A DNA stretch of 64,000 nt, taken from positions 124,001-188,000 of the forward strand of contig CAVUKI010000008.1 in NCBI GenBank assembly GCA_963741995.1, in the 5' to 3' direction. Under the pieces are notes generated by a model. The model ran no database searches and had not been told where the DNA came from. It saw nothing but the letters and a program-made list of their open reading frames with translations. Position 1 is the stretch's first letter. Every line of letters starts with the position of its first letter. Of the stretch, positions 24,964 to 33,348 are shown in pieces. The translations under genes were made by a program, and so were the position numbers. The stretch comes from Bog-473 sp963741995 (GTDB taxonomy: Bacteria > Actinomycetota > Acidimicrobiia > Acidimicrobiales > RAAP-2).

Positions 24964-27165
24964 TCACTTTGCGGCCGCCGAGCTGGTGACGTAATACAGC
25001 GTCCCTCCTGAGCTGCCGCCGTACGCGCTGGACGACACCACGGTCCCGTATTTCTCGACCCAGCTGTCGACCGCGCTGGCGGAGCTCGTCGTCCGGCCGG
25101 CGGCGCCGCTGCTTCGAGCGTGTGCGGCGCTGAACCCCCCGGAAGGTCGACCGGTCCGTGAGCTCGTGCCACCCGATGGCGAGCTGGTGGTCCGGGTGCT
25201 GGCGCCGGGCGGTGTTCCGATGCCAGCACCGGCGCCAGTCGGGCCACCTCCGGTCACGCCCGCGCCGTTGGACACGTACACGTAGTGCACCTTGCCGGTG
25301 GCCACGAGGTGCGTGAACTCGCTCAGTGTCGGTGCGGGGTCCGAACCACCGAAGCCGCCCATGGCGATCACCGCCTTCCCGCTCTCGAGGATGAATGGCG
25401 CGGCCGCCTGCGATCCGCTCACCGCCACCAGGTACGTGGCGGAACCCTGGTGGTTCTCGAGATAGCGCACCAAGGCTTCGTTGACCGTCGATGCGCCGGC
25501 TCCGCCACCGGCCCCAGCGCCGCTGCGCGCTGCCGTCCGCGCGCCGGTGGTTCCGCGTTCGCCTCCGCCTGGCCCGCCTCCGGCTGGCCCGCCTCCGCCG
25601 CCCGGTCCGGCCCCGGCGCCGAAGCCGCCGACGCCCGAGGTGGGCCCGGCGGTGGCGATGGCGCTCGTGGTGGTACCGAGCGTCGTGAGTGAGTACGCCG
25701 CGGGCCCGGCCAGGACCGAGGCCGCGGCCAGCGTGCCCGCCACCAACGCCAACCAGCGCGTCCCCCTCGCCCGGGCCAGGCACAGAAAGAGGCTGAGCGC
25801 GGACGCCACGCCGACCACGACGACGGTGGGCCCGAGCCAGGAGTCGTACCCGCTGGTCCGGGCCAGCAGGGTGTCCGCCCAGATCACGGTGCCCACGATG
25901 GTGGCGGGCAGGACCCAGGCCCAGCGCAGGGACTGCCGTCCGAGACGCCAGAGCGCCACGGCGCCGGCACCGGCCAGCGCGGCGACCGCCGGGGCCATCA
26001 CCACGGTGTAGTACGGATGAAAGATCCCCTTGGCGTCGTCGTACACCACCAGGAACATCAGGAGCGTGCCGCCCCACAGCACGAACCCGGCGCGCTGGAC
26101 GTCGCTGCGACGATGGCGGCGCGTCAACCACAGACCGGCCACCAGACCGACAACGGCCACCGGCAGGAGCCACGAGATCTGCCCGCCCAATTCCGTGTCG
26201 AACATCCGCAGCAGTCCCTCCCCGCCGCCGAAGGCCGACGAGCCACCCGAGGTTGCGCCGGTTGCGCCGCCGGCACTGCCCGAACCGAAGATCCGCGCGA
26301 AGCCGTTGTAGCCGAAGATCAGATTGAGCTCGGAGTTGTCCGTGCTGCCGCCAAGGTAGGGCCGCGCATTCTTCGGCCACAGCTCCACGATGGTCACCCA
26401 CCACCCGCTCGAGACGAGCAGCGCGACGGCGGCCCAACCGAGTTGTCCGAAGCGCCGGGCCAGGCGCGGCGGACCACACCACAGGTAGGCCGCGCCAAGG
26501 GCGGGGACGACGATGAAGGCGTCGAGCGTCTTGGTGAGAAAAGCCAGGCCGACGAGCGCGCCGGAGAGTACGAGCCCGATGGTCTTGCCGGTCTCGATGG
26601 CGCGCCAGCAGGCCCATGCGGCCAACACGAGGAGGAGGGTCAAGAACGCGTCGGGGTCGTTGTACCTGAAGATGACCACGGCGACCGGCGTCAACGCGAG
26701 GGCCATCGATGCGAACACGGCTGCGGTCTCACCGAACCACCGTCGCACCAGGTTGTACAGCACCATCACGGTGGCCACGCCGGCGAGGGCCTCGGGGAGC
26801 AGCATGCTCCAGCTGGAAAAGCCGAAGATGCGTCCCGAGAGCTCCATCACCCACAGGGCCGCCGGTGGCTTGTCGACCGTGATGAACGAGCCCGGGTCGA
26901 GCGAGCCGAAGAAGAAGGCCTTCCAGCTCTCGGTCCCGCTCTTCACCGCGGCGGCATAGAAGGTGTTGCCCATCCCGACCCGCGCCAGGTTCCACGTGAA
27001 GAGCAGCGCCGCCGTCGCGAAGATGGCGGCGCGCGCCGGCACGGACCAGGCGGGGCGCCCCGGCCGTCGCCACCACGCATGGCGCTCCGGTTCGTGGCCC
27101 GGCGGCGCGGCGAAGGTCGCGGGCAGGTCCGAGACAGCCGGGACGGGGTCGATGACGATGGTCAT
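24964..27165 (-). CDS. Second PMT/ArnT-like polytopic glycosyltransferase
   Basis: 733 aa, ATG 27165. The order is the same as in the protein at 12561-14816: a multi-helix GT-C membrane part (about 45-520) with SFITVDKPPAALWVMELSGR and RYNDPDAFLTLLL, a Gly/Pro/Ala segment (about 535-585), then a tail with AVIAMGGFGGSDPAPTL. A long Ser/Thr/Gly/Arg-rich region (about 640-700) precedes the last block, which ends LYYVTSSAAAK. The hydrophobic core and tail identify the two as paralogs. It probably uses a polyprenyl-phosphate sugar. A GtrA gene is transcribed divergently 159 bp away. Confidence 0.87.
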   Translation of the reverse strand: MTIVIDPVPAVSDLPATFAAPPGHEPERHAWWRRPGRPAWSVPARAAIFATAALLFTWNLARVGMGNTFYAAAVKSGTESWKAFFFGSLDPGSFITVDKPPAALWVMELSGRIFGFSSWSMLLPEALAGVATVMVLYNLVRRWFGETAAVFASMALALTPVAVVIFRYNDPDAFLTLLLVLAAWACWRAIETGKTIGLVLSGALVGLAFLTKTLDAFIVVPALGAAYLWCGPPRLARRFGQLGWAAVALLVSSGWWVTIVELWPKNARPYLGGSTDNSELNLIFGYNGFARIFGSGSAGGATGATSGGSSAFGGGEGLLRMFDTELGGQISWLLPVAVVGLVAGLWLTRRHRRSDVQRAGFVLWGGTLLMFLVVYDDAKGIFHPYYTVVMAPAVAALAGAGAVALWRLGRQSLRWAWVLPATIVGTVIWADTLLARTSGYDSWLGPTVVVVGVASALSLFLCLARARGTRWLALVAGTLAAASVLAGPAAYSLTTLGTTTSAIATAGPTSGVGGFGAGAGPGGGGGPAGGGPGGGERGTTGARTAARSGAGAGGGAGASTVNEALVRYLENHQGSATYLVAVSGSQAAAPFILESGKAVIAMGGFGGSDPAPTLSEFTHLVATGKVHYVYVSNGAGVTGGGPTGAGAGIGTPPGASTRTTSSPSGGTSSRTGRPSGGFSAAHARSSGAAGRTTSSASAVDSWVEKYGTVVSSSAYGGSSGGTLYYVTSSAAAK

Positions 27166-27324
27166 GGCGGTGATGGTGACGGTTGCGCCTGCACGTCCGG
27201 TGCACGTCGCCTGTGAGCCGCGTCAAAGTCTCCTCTGCAGACGGCTCGCCGGTGACTGAGGATTCGCAGGACGTCGCCACCTCGCACTCAGCGCGCCCGG
27301 AGGCGCACGCGGCACTGTGCGGAC

Positions 27325-27897
27325 ATGACCTCACGAGTTCGGACTGCGCTGCGCCGGCCCGGTCGGGTGGCGCAGCTGTTGCGCTATTCGGCTGTGTCCG
27401 GCATCTCCACCGTGACCAGCCTGACCGTTCTCGGCGTCCTCGTCGGCCTGTTCGGCGTGGACGCCGTGCTGGCCAACGTGCTGGCCACCGCGGTGGGGAC
27501 CGTGCCTTCGTTCGAGCTCAACCGTCGTTGGGTCTGGTTCGATGACTCACAACGGTCTGTCCTGCGCCAGGTCACGCCCTTTTGCACGCTGTCGTTCGCC
27601 GGACTGGTGCTCTCGACGTTGACAGTGCGCGCCGTGTCCGCCCGCACCATCGACCTCAGCCGCGGCTGGCACACCCTGGCGGTCGAGGCGGCCAATGTCG
27701 CCGCCTACGGCGCGCTGTGGGTGGTGCAGTTCGTGCTGCTGGACCGGATCTTGTTCCGGCACACTCGCGCCGCGCGCGCAAACCTGACCGTGGTGGCGGA
27801 GGCTGGAGCCCAATCCGGCGTACCAACGTCAGGCGATGACGCCGGCCTCCCTCAGGCCGGCGAGCTCGGCCGGACCGAGCCCCAACTCGTCGGCTAA
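27325..27897 (+). CDS. GtrA-family membrane protein
   Basis: 190 aa with four hydrophobic helices between about residues 20 and 145, an RYSAVSGISTVTSLTVLGVL start helix and ANVLATAVGTVPSFELNRRWVWF, the characteristic GtrA N-R-x-W/F segment. GtrA proteins take part in translocation of polyprenyl-linked sugars. It is divergent from the PMT-type glycosyltransferase it may serve. The last 23 codons overlap the 3' end of the convergent CoA-transferase gene (69 nt), so the C-terminal tail (about residues 160-190) is likely unstructured. Confidence 0.85.
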   Translation: MTSRVRTALRRPGRVAQLLRYSAVSGISTVTSLTVLGVLVGLFGVDAVLANVLATAVGTVPSFELNRRWVWFDDSQRSVLRQVTPFCTLSFAGLVLSTLTVRAVSARTIDLSRGWHTLAVEAANVAAYGALWVVQFVLLDRILFRHTRAARANLTVVAEAGAQSGVPTSGDDAGLPQAGELGRTEPQLVG

Positions 27898-29088
27898 GAC
27901 GCGGTCGGTGTGCTCGCCGATCCAGGGCACCCGCGTCTCGGGCCCCTCGGCCACCTCGGCGAACTTCACCGGGAGCCCCGGGATCAGCACGGGTTGGGCG
28001 ACACCGTCAGGGCGCGGGTGTTCCACCAGCATGTGACGTCCCACCAGGTGCGGGTCGGCCACCACGTCCTCGTCGTTGGCCACCGGTCCGGCGACGAGCC
28101 CGGCCGCGTTCAGGGCGTCACACGCCTCGCGCTTCGTGAAGGCGATCGCCCACGCCTCGAGGGCGGGCCGGATGTCCGAGTCGAGGTGATCGAGCCAGCC
28201 TTGCGGGGTGGCGAAGCGCGCGTCGTCGGCCCATTCCGGCCGGCCGATGGCGCGCGCCAGGTCGGGCCATTGGTGGGCACGCAGCACCTGCAGCATGAAC
28301 CAGCCATCGGACGCCCGAAAGCCATGGAGGATTCCGGGCCACGGGGTGCCCATGGGCATGCCCATGGACCAGAAGTTCGGAACGACGTCGAGCACGGCCA
28401 CCATGGCGTCGAGCATGGCCACGTCGACACGCTGGCCTCGCCCGGTGCGGTCGCGTTGGCGCAGAGCGGCCTGGGCGCCGATGACGGCGAAGAGCCCGGT
28501 GACGATGTCCCCGAGTCCGCCCATGGGCGAGCCGACCGGTGGTTGTCCCTGAGGGCGTTTGAACTCGTAGGCGCCGCTCATGGCTTCGACGATGGAGGCC
28601 AGCGCGGGCCAGCCGGCGTAGGGCGATTCCGGTGTCCCTGGTTGCACGGGGTGACCAAAGCCCGAAATGGAGAGGTAGATCACCGCCGGATGCGCGGCGG
28701 CCAGGTCCTCGTAGCCGAGTCCGAGGCGCTCGATGGCGCCGGCACGGAAGTTCTCCGCGATCACGTCGAAGCGCGGCGCCAGTTGCAGCACCAGCTCGCG
28801 CCCGGCAGCCTGCTTGAGGTCGATGACAACGGAACGCTTCGAAAGATTGTTGCGCAGGAAGGTGGCGCCGACCGAGTGCCCGTCGGGATCGGTCAGGGCG
28901 GGCGAGGCGCTGCGCCCGAGGTCGCCCGAGCCGGGCGATTCGATCTTGACCACCTCGGCGCCGAGGCGCCCGAGCAACTGGGTGGCGTAGGGGAGTGCCT
29001 GCATCTGCTCGAGGGCCAGGATGCGAACGCCGGCCAGCGGCTTACCCCAGTGCGCCGCCTCAGGGTTGACGACGTCGCCCAGCCTCAC
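27829..29088 (-). CDS. CaiB/BaiF family (class III) CoA-transferase
   Basis: 419 aa from GTG 29088, whose GTGA overlaps the amidohydrolase stop. The N-terminal Rossmann part has VRILALEQMQALPYATQLLG, RLGAEVVKIESPGSGDLGR and LSKRSVVIDLKQ. Further on come YLSISGFG and GQRVDVAMLDAMVAVL, which carries the conserved aspartate that forms the acyl anhydride. It moves CoA from an acyl-CoA to a carboxylic acid. It is the last gene of the five-gene catabolic operon. The acid substrate cannot be read from sequence. The frame is open far upstream, but that part overlaps the amidohydrolase and is not coding. Confidence 0.93.
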   Translation of the reverse strand: MRLGDVVNPEAAHWGKPLAGVRILALEQMQALPYATQLLGRLGAEVVKIESPGSGDLGRSASPALTDPDGHSVGATFLRNNLSKRSVVIDLKQAAGRELVLQLAPRFDVIAENFRAGAIERLGLGYEDLAAAHPAVIYLSISGFGHPVQPGTPESPYAGWPALASIVEAMSGAYEFKRPQGQPPVGSPMGGLGDIVTGLFAVIGAQAALRQRDRTGRGQRVDVAMLDAMVAVLDVVPNFWSMGMPMGTPWPGILHGFRASDGWFMLQVLRAHQWPDLARAIGRPEWADDARFATPQGWLDHLDSDIRPALEAWAIAFTKREACDALNAAGLVAGPVANDEDVVADPHLVGRHMLVEHPRPDGVAQPVLIPGLPVKFAEVAEGPETRVPWIGEHTDRVLADELGLGPAELAGLREAGVIA

Positions 29089-30320
29089 GGGCCTTCCAGG
29101 CCGAGCATCGCAATGGCGTTGCCCCGCATGATCCGGTACACCTCCTCGTCGGAGAGGTCTTTCACCAGCTCCTCGGCCACGGCGCGGGTGTCGGGCCAGG
29201 TGGAGTCGGTGTGGGGGTAGTCGGTCTCGAAGGTGACGCGGTCGGCACCGATGACGTTCAACGAGTCGAGGCCGTGCTGGTCGCGGAAGAAGCAGCCGTA
29301 CACCTGGCGGTGGAAGTAGGTGGACGGCGGCTCGGGGACGATGTCCTTCACGCCACCCCAGGCGCGGTGCTCGCGCCACACGTCGTCCACCCGCTCGAGG
29401 ATGTACGGCAACCAGCCAATCTGCCCCTCGGAGTAGGCGAGGACGAGTCGGGGGTAGCGGATGAGGACGCCGGAGAAGAGGAAATCGCAGAGCGACGACA
29501 TCGCATTGCCGAAGCTGAGCGACGCCGCCACGGCGACCGGCGCGTCGGCCGATGTCGCCGGCATCTTCGAAGACGAGCCGATGTGCATGCAGACCACCGT
29601 GCCCGAGTCCTCGCAGGCGGCGAAGAAAGGGTCCCAGGAGCCGCTGTGGATGCTGGGCAGCCCGAGGTGGGGCGGGATCTCGCTGAAGCACACGGCGCGC
29701 ACGCCGCGTGCCGCGTTGCGCCGCACCTCGGCGGCCGCCTTCCCGGCGTCCCACAACGGGATGATGCACAGCGGGAGCAACCGGCCCCCGCTGTCGCCGC
29801 ACCACTCCTCGACCATGAAGTCGTTGTAGGCGACGACGCAGGCTTCGGCGAGCTCCTTGTCCCTGGCCTCCAGGAAGGTCTGACCGCAGAAGCGGGGGAA
29901 GGTCGGAAAGCAGAGGCTGGCTTCGACCCAGTTCGCCTCGTTGTCGGCGATCCGGGCCTTGGGGTCGTAGCAGCCCGGCCGCATTTCGTCGTAGGTGATG
30001 GGCGACATGGTCATGTCGTCGCGGTCGAAACCAACGGCCGCCACGTGACGTTTGTTGATGTAGACGAGGTCCTCGTAGACCCAGCAGTCGGCCTGCGGGC
30101 CGTCGGGGTCGAACGTCTGGCGGTACGTCCCGCCCCCGATGTGCTCCATGTCGCCGATGCCGCGGCGCTCCGCCTTCGGGCCGCGGTCGCGAAAGCGCGC
30201 CGGCAACCAGGTGTCCCAGAGGTGTGGCGGCTCGACGATGTGGTCGTCGACGCTGATGATCTTGGGGAGCGGGGTGGTGCTCCCGAGCCGCGGGGTGGTG
30301 TCGTGGATCAGATCGGTCAT
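29085..30320 (-). CDS. Amidohydrolase-2 (ACMSD-like TIM-barrel) metal hydrolase/decarboxylase
   Basis: 411 aa from ATG 30320, which overlaps the upstream LLM stop (ATGA). The N-terminal metal motif is ISVDDHIVEPPHLW, in the DxH form of the family. Mid-barrel segments include VCMHIGSSSKMP (metal His), LAYSEGQIGWLPYILERVD and the late FETDYPHTDSTWPDT with the catalytic Asp/His. These features fit the COG2159 family of amidohydrolases and nonoxidative decarboxylases that act on aromatic or dicarboxylic intermediates. The enclosing operon encodes acyl-CoA steps, so a decarboxylation or ring-product hydrolysis in that pathway is likely. Confidence 0.92.
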   Translation of the reverse strand: MTDLIHDTTPRLGSTTPLPKIISVDDHIVEPPHLWDTWLPARFRDRGPKAERRGIGDMEHIGGGTYRQTFDPDGPQADCWVYEDLVYINKRHVAAVGFDRDDMTMSPITYDEMRPGCYDPKARIADNEANWVEASLCFPTFPRFCGQTFLEARDKELAEACVVAYNDFMVEEWCGDSGGRLLPLCIIPLWDAGKAAAEVRRNAARGVRAVCFSEIPPHLGLPSIHSGSWDPFFAACEDSGTVVCMHIGSSSKMPATSADAPVAVAASLSFGNAMSSLCDFLFSGVLIRYPRLVLAYSEGQIGWLPYILERVDDVWREHRAWGGVKDIVPEPPSTYFHRQVYGCFFRDQHGLDSLNVIGADRVTFETDYPHTDSTWPDTRAVAEELVKDLSDEEVYRIMRGNAIAMLGLEGP

Positions 30321-31177
30321 GGTCCTTCCAGTGTGGCCGCGAACGGAACGAGCGGGGCCAACCACTCCAGCTCCGCCCGCACTGACCGCTCGTCGCCGGC
30401 CCGAACCCGGAGCACCACCTCGGTGATCCCGAGGCCGGCGTAGTGCTCGAGTTTGCCCTGGTCCGCAATGGTCCCGAACGGGACGACGGACAGGGCGGCC
30501 GGGTCGCGTCCGGCTTCCTCGGCCAGCGCGTGCAGGCGCGGGATGGCCGCGCTCAGGCCGGCCCCGCCGATGGGGATCCAGCCGTCCGCGCTCTCCACCA
30601 CGGCCGTGAGCACCGCCTCGTTGGCGCCACCGCCGACGAGGGTGCGCACCCGGGGCTGCTGGACGGGCTTCGGCCAGGACCACGTCAGCCCGAAGTCGAC
30701 GAACTCGCCGTGGTACTCGGCCTGGTCGGCCGACCAGATGGCCTCCATGGCCGCCAGGTGCTCGCGCACCACGGCGTGGCGGCGGGCCCAGTCGACACCG
30801 TGATCCTCGGCCTCGGTCCGGTTCCAGCCGAACCCGACCCCGAGCGTGACCCGCCCGCCGGAGAGATGGTCGAGCGTGGCCACCTGCTTGGCCAGGAGGA
30901 TCGGCTCGTGCTGGGCGGCGAGCAGAATGCCGGTGCCGAGCCCGATGCGTGAGGTGACCGCGGCGGCGGCGGCCAACGCGACCAGCGGGTCGAGACAGCG
31001 CTTGTAATCGTCGAGGCGCACGCCGCCGACGAGAGCCGGCGGAGTGTCCTCCAGGACGGGGAGATGGGTGTGCTCGGGCAGGTAGAGCGAGTCGAAGCCG
31101 AGCTCCTCGACCGCCCGGGCGAGGATGGCCGGCGCGAGGTCGCGGTCCGTCAGGGCGGCGGTGACACCGAGCCGCAC
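30317..31177 (-). CDS. LLM-class (F420- or flavin-dependent) oxidoreductase
   Basis: 286 aa from GTG 31177, two nt after the enoyl-CoA hydratase stop. It is a TIM-barrel luciferase-like protein: LGFDSLYLPEHTHLPV near residue 30, LATLDHLS-type segment KQVATLDHLSGGRVTLGVGFGW, EYHGEFVDFGLTW and TLVGGGANEAVLTAV. Actinobacterial members of this size are mostly F420-dependent, but FMN use cannot be excluded. It belongs to the same tightly overlapping operon as the CoA-transferase, amidohydrolase and hydratase, so it probably oxidises or reduces a pathway intermediate. Confidence 0.92.
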   Translation of the reverse strand: MRLGVTAALTDRDLAPAILARAVEELGFDSLYLPEHTHLPVLEDTPPALVGGVRLDDYKRCLDPLVALAAAAAVTSRIGLGTGILLAAQHEPILLAKQVATLDHLSGGRVTLGVGFGWNRTEAEDHGVDWARRHAVVREHLAAMEAIWSADQAEYHGEFVDFGLTWSWPKPVQQPRVRTLVGGGANEAVLTAVVESADGWIPIGGAGLSAAIPRLHALAEEAGRDPAALSVVPFGTIADQGKLEHYAGLGITEVVLRVRAGDERSVRAELEWLAPLVPFAATLEGP

Positions 31178-31179
31178 GG

Positions 31180-31956
31180 TCAGGACCCGGCGGCGGTCCG
31201 GGCGGCGAACTCGGCCAGAGTGCCGCTGGCGACCGCGGTGCCGAGCAGCGTGGCGAACGCCGCCTGCTCGCGCCGGTTGGCCTCGACCACGGCGTCGCGG
31301 CGGGCCGCCCGCACGAGGGAGGTGCTGGCCCGGGTGGCGCCTCGGGGATGGGCCGCGATGCGCGCCGCCAGCGCGACCGTCTCGTCGAGCACGGTGCCGT
31401 CGTCGCACACCCTGAGGGCGAGGCCGAGCTCCACCAGCTCCGGCGCGCTGACCCAATCGGAGGTCAGGAGCACCCGCGCCGCCTGTTGCCAGCCCATGAG
31501 CGAGGGGAAGAGGACGCTACTGGCTGCCTCGGGCGGCACGCCGAGCTCGGCGAACGGCACGCGCAGGCGGGCGCCGGCGTCGACGAGGACGAGATTGCAG
31601 TGGGGGAGGAGGGTGAAGCCGAGCCCGACCGCCACGCCGTTGACGGCGGCGAGGAGTGGCACCGAGAGATCGATCAGGCAGTCGAGCAGCCCCATGAAGC
31701 CCTGCCCGGCTCCTTCGACGGCCGTCCCGGTGGCGATGCCCGCCATTTCGGCCAGGTCCTGGCCTGAGGTGAAGGCGGAGCCGCGGCCGGTGAGCACGAC
31801 GGCGCCGACCGTTTCGTCGCTGTCGGCGGCGCGCAGTGCGGCCGTGACCTCCTGATACATGACGGTGTCGAAGGCATTGCGCACCTCGGGCCGATTGAAG
31901 GCGACGACGCGGACGCCGGGCGCCGCCTCGTCGATCTCTATCCGGTTGTTCGGCAT
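31180..31956 (-). CDS. Enoyl-CoA hydratase/isomerase family protein
   Basis: 258 aa. The crotonase fold shows NRPEVRNAFDTVMYQEV, the oxyanion-loop segments GRGSAFTSGQDLAEMAG and NGVAVGLGFTLLPHC, and FAELGVPPEAASS with a glutamate at the usual second-acid position. The first catalytic glutamate position is less clear, so isomerase or hydrolase chemistry is possible. It starts 8 bp after the carboxymuconolactone decarboxylase-like gene and is followed by the LLM gene after two bases. Confidence 0.92.
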   Translation of the reverse strand: MPNNRIEIDEAAPGVRVVAFNRPEVRNAFDTVMYQEVTAALRAADSDETVGAVVLTGRGSAFTSGQDLAEMAGIATGTAVEGAGQGFMGLLDCLIDLSVPLLAAVNGVAVGLGFTLLPHCNLVLVDAGARLRVPFAELGVPPEAASSVLFPSLMGWQQAARVLLTSDWVSAPELVELGLALRVCDDGTVLDETVALAARIAAHPRGATRASTSLVRAARRDAVVEANRREQAAFATLLGTAVASGTLAEFAARTAAGS

Positions 31957-31964
31957 GGCGTCGT

Positions 31965-32354
31965 TCAGGCCTCGGCGTCGCCGGCGGTGGCGGCAAGGCG
32001 CCGGATCGCGGTCTCCGCCGCTCCGCTGACGCCGGTGGACAGGGGCCAGCCGATGTAGTGGGTGAGGTGGACCACGACCTCACGGACCTGCTCGACGGTC
32101 AGCTCACCGCGCCGGATCGCGTTCTCGAACTGGATCTCCAAGATTTCCGGCTGGTCCTGGGCGGCCAGGACTCCGATGGTCAAGATGCGCCGGTCTCGCA
32201 ACTCAATGGTGTCGTCGGTCCATATCGTCCCGAAGAGGTGATCGACGGTCACGTCGGTGTAGCGCCCCGGCAGATCCGCAGGATCGACGTTGAACCCGTA
32301 GACCTCCTGCATCTTCGCCATTCCGGCCGCGCGCCTGCCTTCCTGCTCGCTCAC
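31965..32354 (-). CDS. Carboxymuconolactone decarboxylase (CMD)-family protein
   Basis: 129 aa from GTG 32354, with AAAGGAG nine nt upstream. It is a single CMD/AhpD-like all-helical domain: VDHLFGTIWTDDTIELRDR, LTIGVLAAQDQPEILEIQF and VREVVVHLTHYIGWPLSTG. The CxxC pair of AhpD peroxidases is absent, so a decarboxylase or binding role is more likely than peroxidase activity. It is the first gene of the five-gene minus-strand operon and lies next to a 20-bp palindrome that probably controls the divergent region. Confidence 0.9.
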   Translation of the reverse strand: MSEQEGRRAAGMAKMQEVYGFNVDPADLPGRYTDVTVDHLFGTIWTDDTIELRDRRILTIGVLAAQDQPEILEIQFENAIRRGELTVEQVREVVVHLTHYIGWPLSTGVSGAAETAIRRLAATAGDAEA

Positions 32355-32546
32355 TGGCGCTCCTTTTTTCAGTTGAGGTGTTCGGGCCGCGCCCGGCTGG
32401 CCTGACCCTACCGAGGTCACGTGCCGCGCTCATCCTCGAAGCCGTAGGGAGGGCTCGAGCGGCGCCGGTTCGTCCCTCTGATCGGGGCCGGGAAAGACTA
32501 CCGACTGACGTGACGTCGGACCGAAGGGCGATCGACCAGCTGATTG

Positions 32547-32566
32547 GTCTGGACAAGTGTCCAGAC
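32547..32566. promoter_or_regulatory. 20-bp perfect palindromic operator
   Basis: GTCTGGACA and TGTCCAGAC arms (9 bp each) flank AG, a perfect dyad without mismatches. It lies 13 bp before the ATG of the plus-strand operon and in the divergent gap to the CMD operon. Palindromes built on GGACA-N2-TGTCC are typical operators of TetR-family repressors. No regulator gene is in the locus, so the repressor must be encoded elsewhere. Its closeness to the start suggests a very short leader or leaderless transcript. Confidence 0.7.
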
Positions 32567-32579
32567 TACGTTTGGGTGC

Positions 32580-33263
32580 ATGACCGAACGCCACGACTAC
32601 TCGGGCGCCTTCGACCCCGGCTTCGACTACGAGGACCTGTCGAAGGAGGCCCTGGTCAGGCTGGTCCGGGAGTACGGGCTCATCGTGCACCTGCTGGACC
32701 GGTCCATGTGCGCCGCCATCGGCCTCAAGTACGGCGCCGAAGCGGTGAAGGAGCTGGCCATCGAAGAGTGGGCCGGGGCCAGCCCGGTGTACGGAGACCG
32801 GCTGCGCCAAATCATGGCGGTCGAGGGCGACGGCGCGTCGGCCATCTTCAAAGTGCTCCAGCTCGACCCCGGCTTCCCGCACCATTACATGGACGTGCAC
32901 TACGAGCTGGTCGACGAGACGCACGGTTACTTCGAGCTTGCCTACTGCGGCGCGCTCATGGACGCCGAGCCGTTCGGCGACGCCATGGTCACCAACATGT
33001 GCCACCACATTGAGGACGGCACCTTCGACGTGACGGCGCAGGCGGTCAACCCCAAGGCGCACATCCGCCACGTGCACCGGCCGCCGCGGGTCCCGGGCGA
33101 CCGTGTGCCGCACTGCCGCTGGGAGATCGTCATCGAGGACGAGACCGAGACGCTCCCGGAGAAGGACATCACCAAGATCACGCGCATGACGACGGCCGCC
33201 ACATTCACCTTCCCCGCCATGAAGGACGGCACGCCGCACATCCCGGCGGCCCCGGGCGCATGA
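32580..33263 (+). CDS. Unrecognised 227-aa protein of the catabolic locus
   Basis: The ATG at 32580 sits just after the palindrome; no strong ribosome site is visible. The protein is soluble with no signal or membrane helix. It has several His and Cys residues that could bind metal or act catalytically: DRSMCAAIGLKYG, GFPHHYMDVHYELVDETHGY, TNMCHHIEDGTF and VPHCRWEIVIED. The C-terminal third resembles the Cys/His region of ATC-hydrolase or 4-vinyl-reductase-like domains only loosely. It starts a three-gene unit with a 28-aa gene (ATGA overlap) and an NTF2-like protein. Role in the adjacent acyl-CoA pathway is an inference from the shared control region. Confidence 0.75.
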   Translation: MTERHDYSGAFDPGFDYEDLSKEALVRLVREYGLIVHLLDRSMCAAIGLKYGAEAVKELAIEEWAGASPVYGDRLRQIMAVEGDGASAIFKVLQLDPGFPHHYMDVHYELVDETHGYFELAYCGALMDAEPFGDAMVTNMCHHIEDGTFDVTAQAVNPKAHIRHVHRPPRVPGDRVPHCRWEIVIEDETETLPEKDITKITRMTTAATFTFPAMKDGTPHIPAAPGA

Positions 33264-33346
33264 GCATGTTCGACGCACGTCTGCGCGCGAAGGCGCCCGT
33301 CTTCTCCAACGACGAGACCCATGCCATTTCTCGAGAGGGGGACTGA
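33260..33346 (+). CDS. 28-aa microprotein between two operon genes
   Basis: ATG 33260 overlaps the stop of the 227-aa gene (ATGA), and its TGA ends two bases before the ATG of the NTF2-like gene. The product starts MSMFDARLRAKAPVFSNDE and ends ISREGD; it is soluble, with no hydrophobic segment. The exact fit between two stop/start signals argues that it is translated, at least as a coupling peptide, although a leader-only function (delivering ribosomes to the next gene, which has its own GAGGGGG site) is possible. No family recognised. Confidence 0.55.
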   Translation: MSMFDARLRAKAPVFSNDETHAISREGD

Positions 33347-33348
33347 CC

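Noticed and set aside
27829..30468. Single 879-codon frame suggesting a fusion of CoA-transferase with another protein
   Set aside because: The upstream half is the wrong frame of the amidohydrolase gene; the CoA-transferase has its own GTG start overlapping the amidohydrolase stop.
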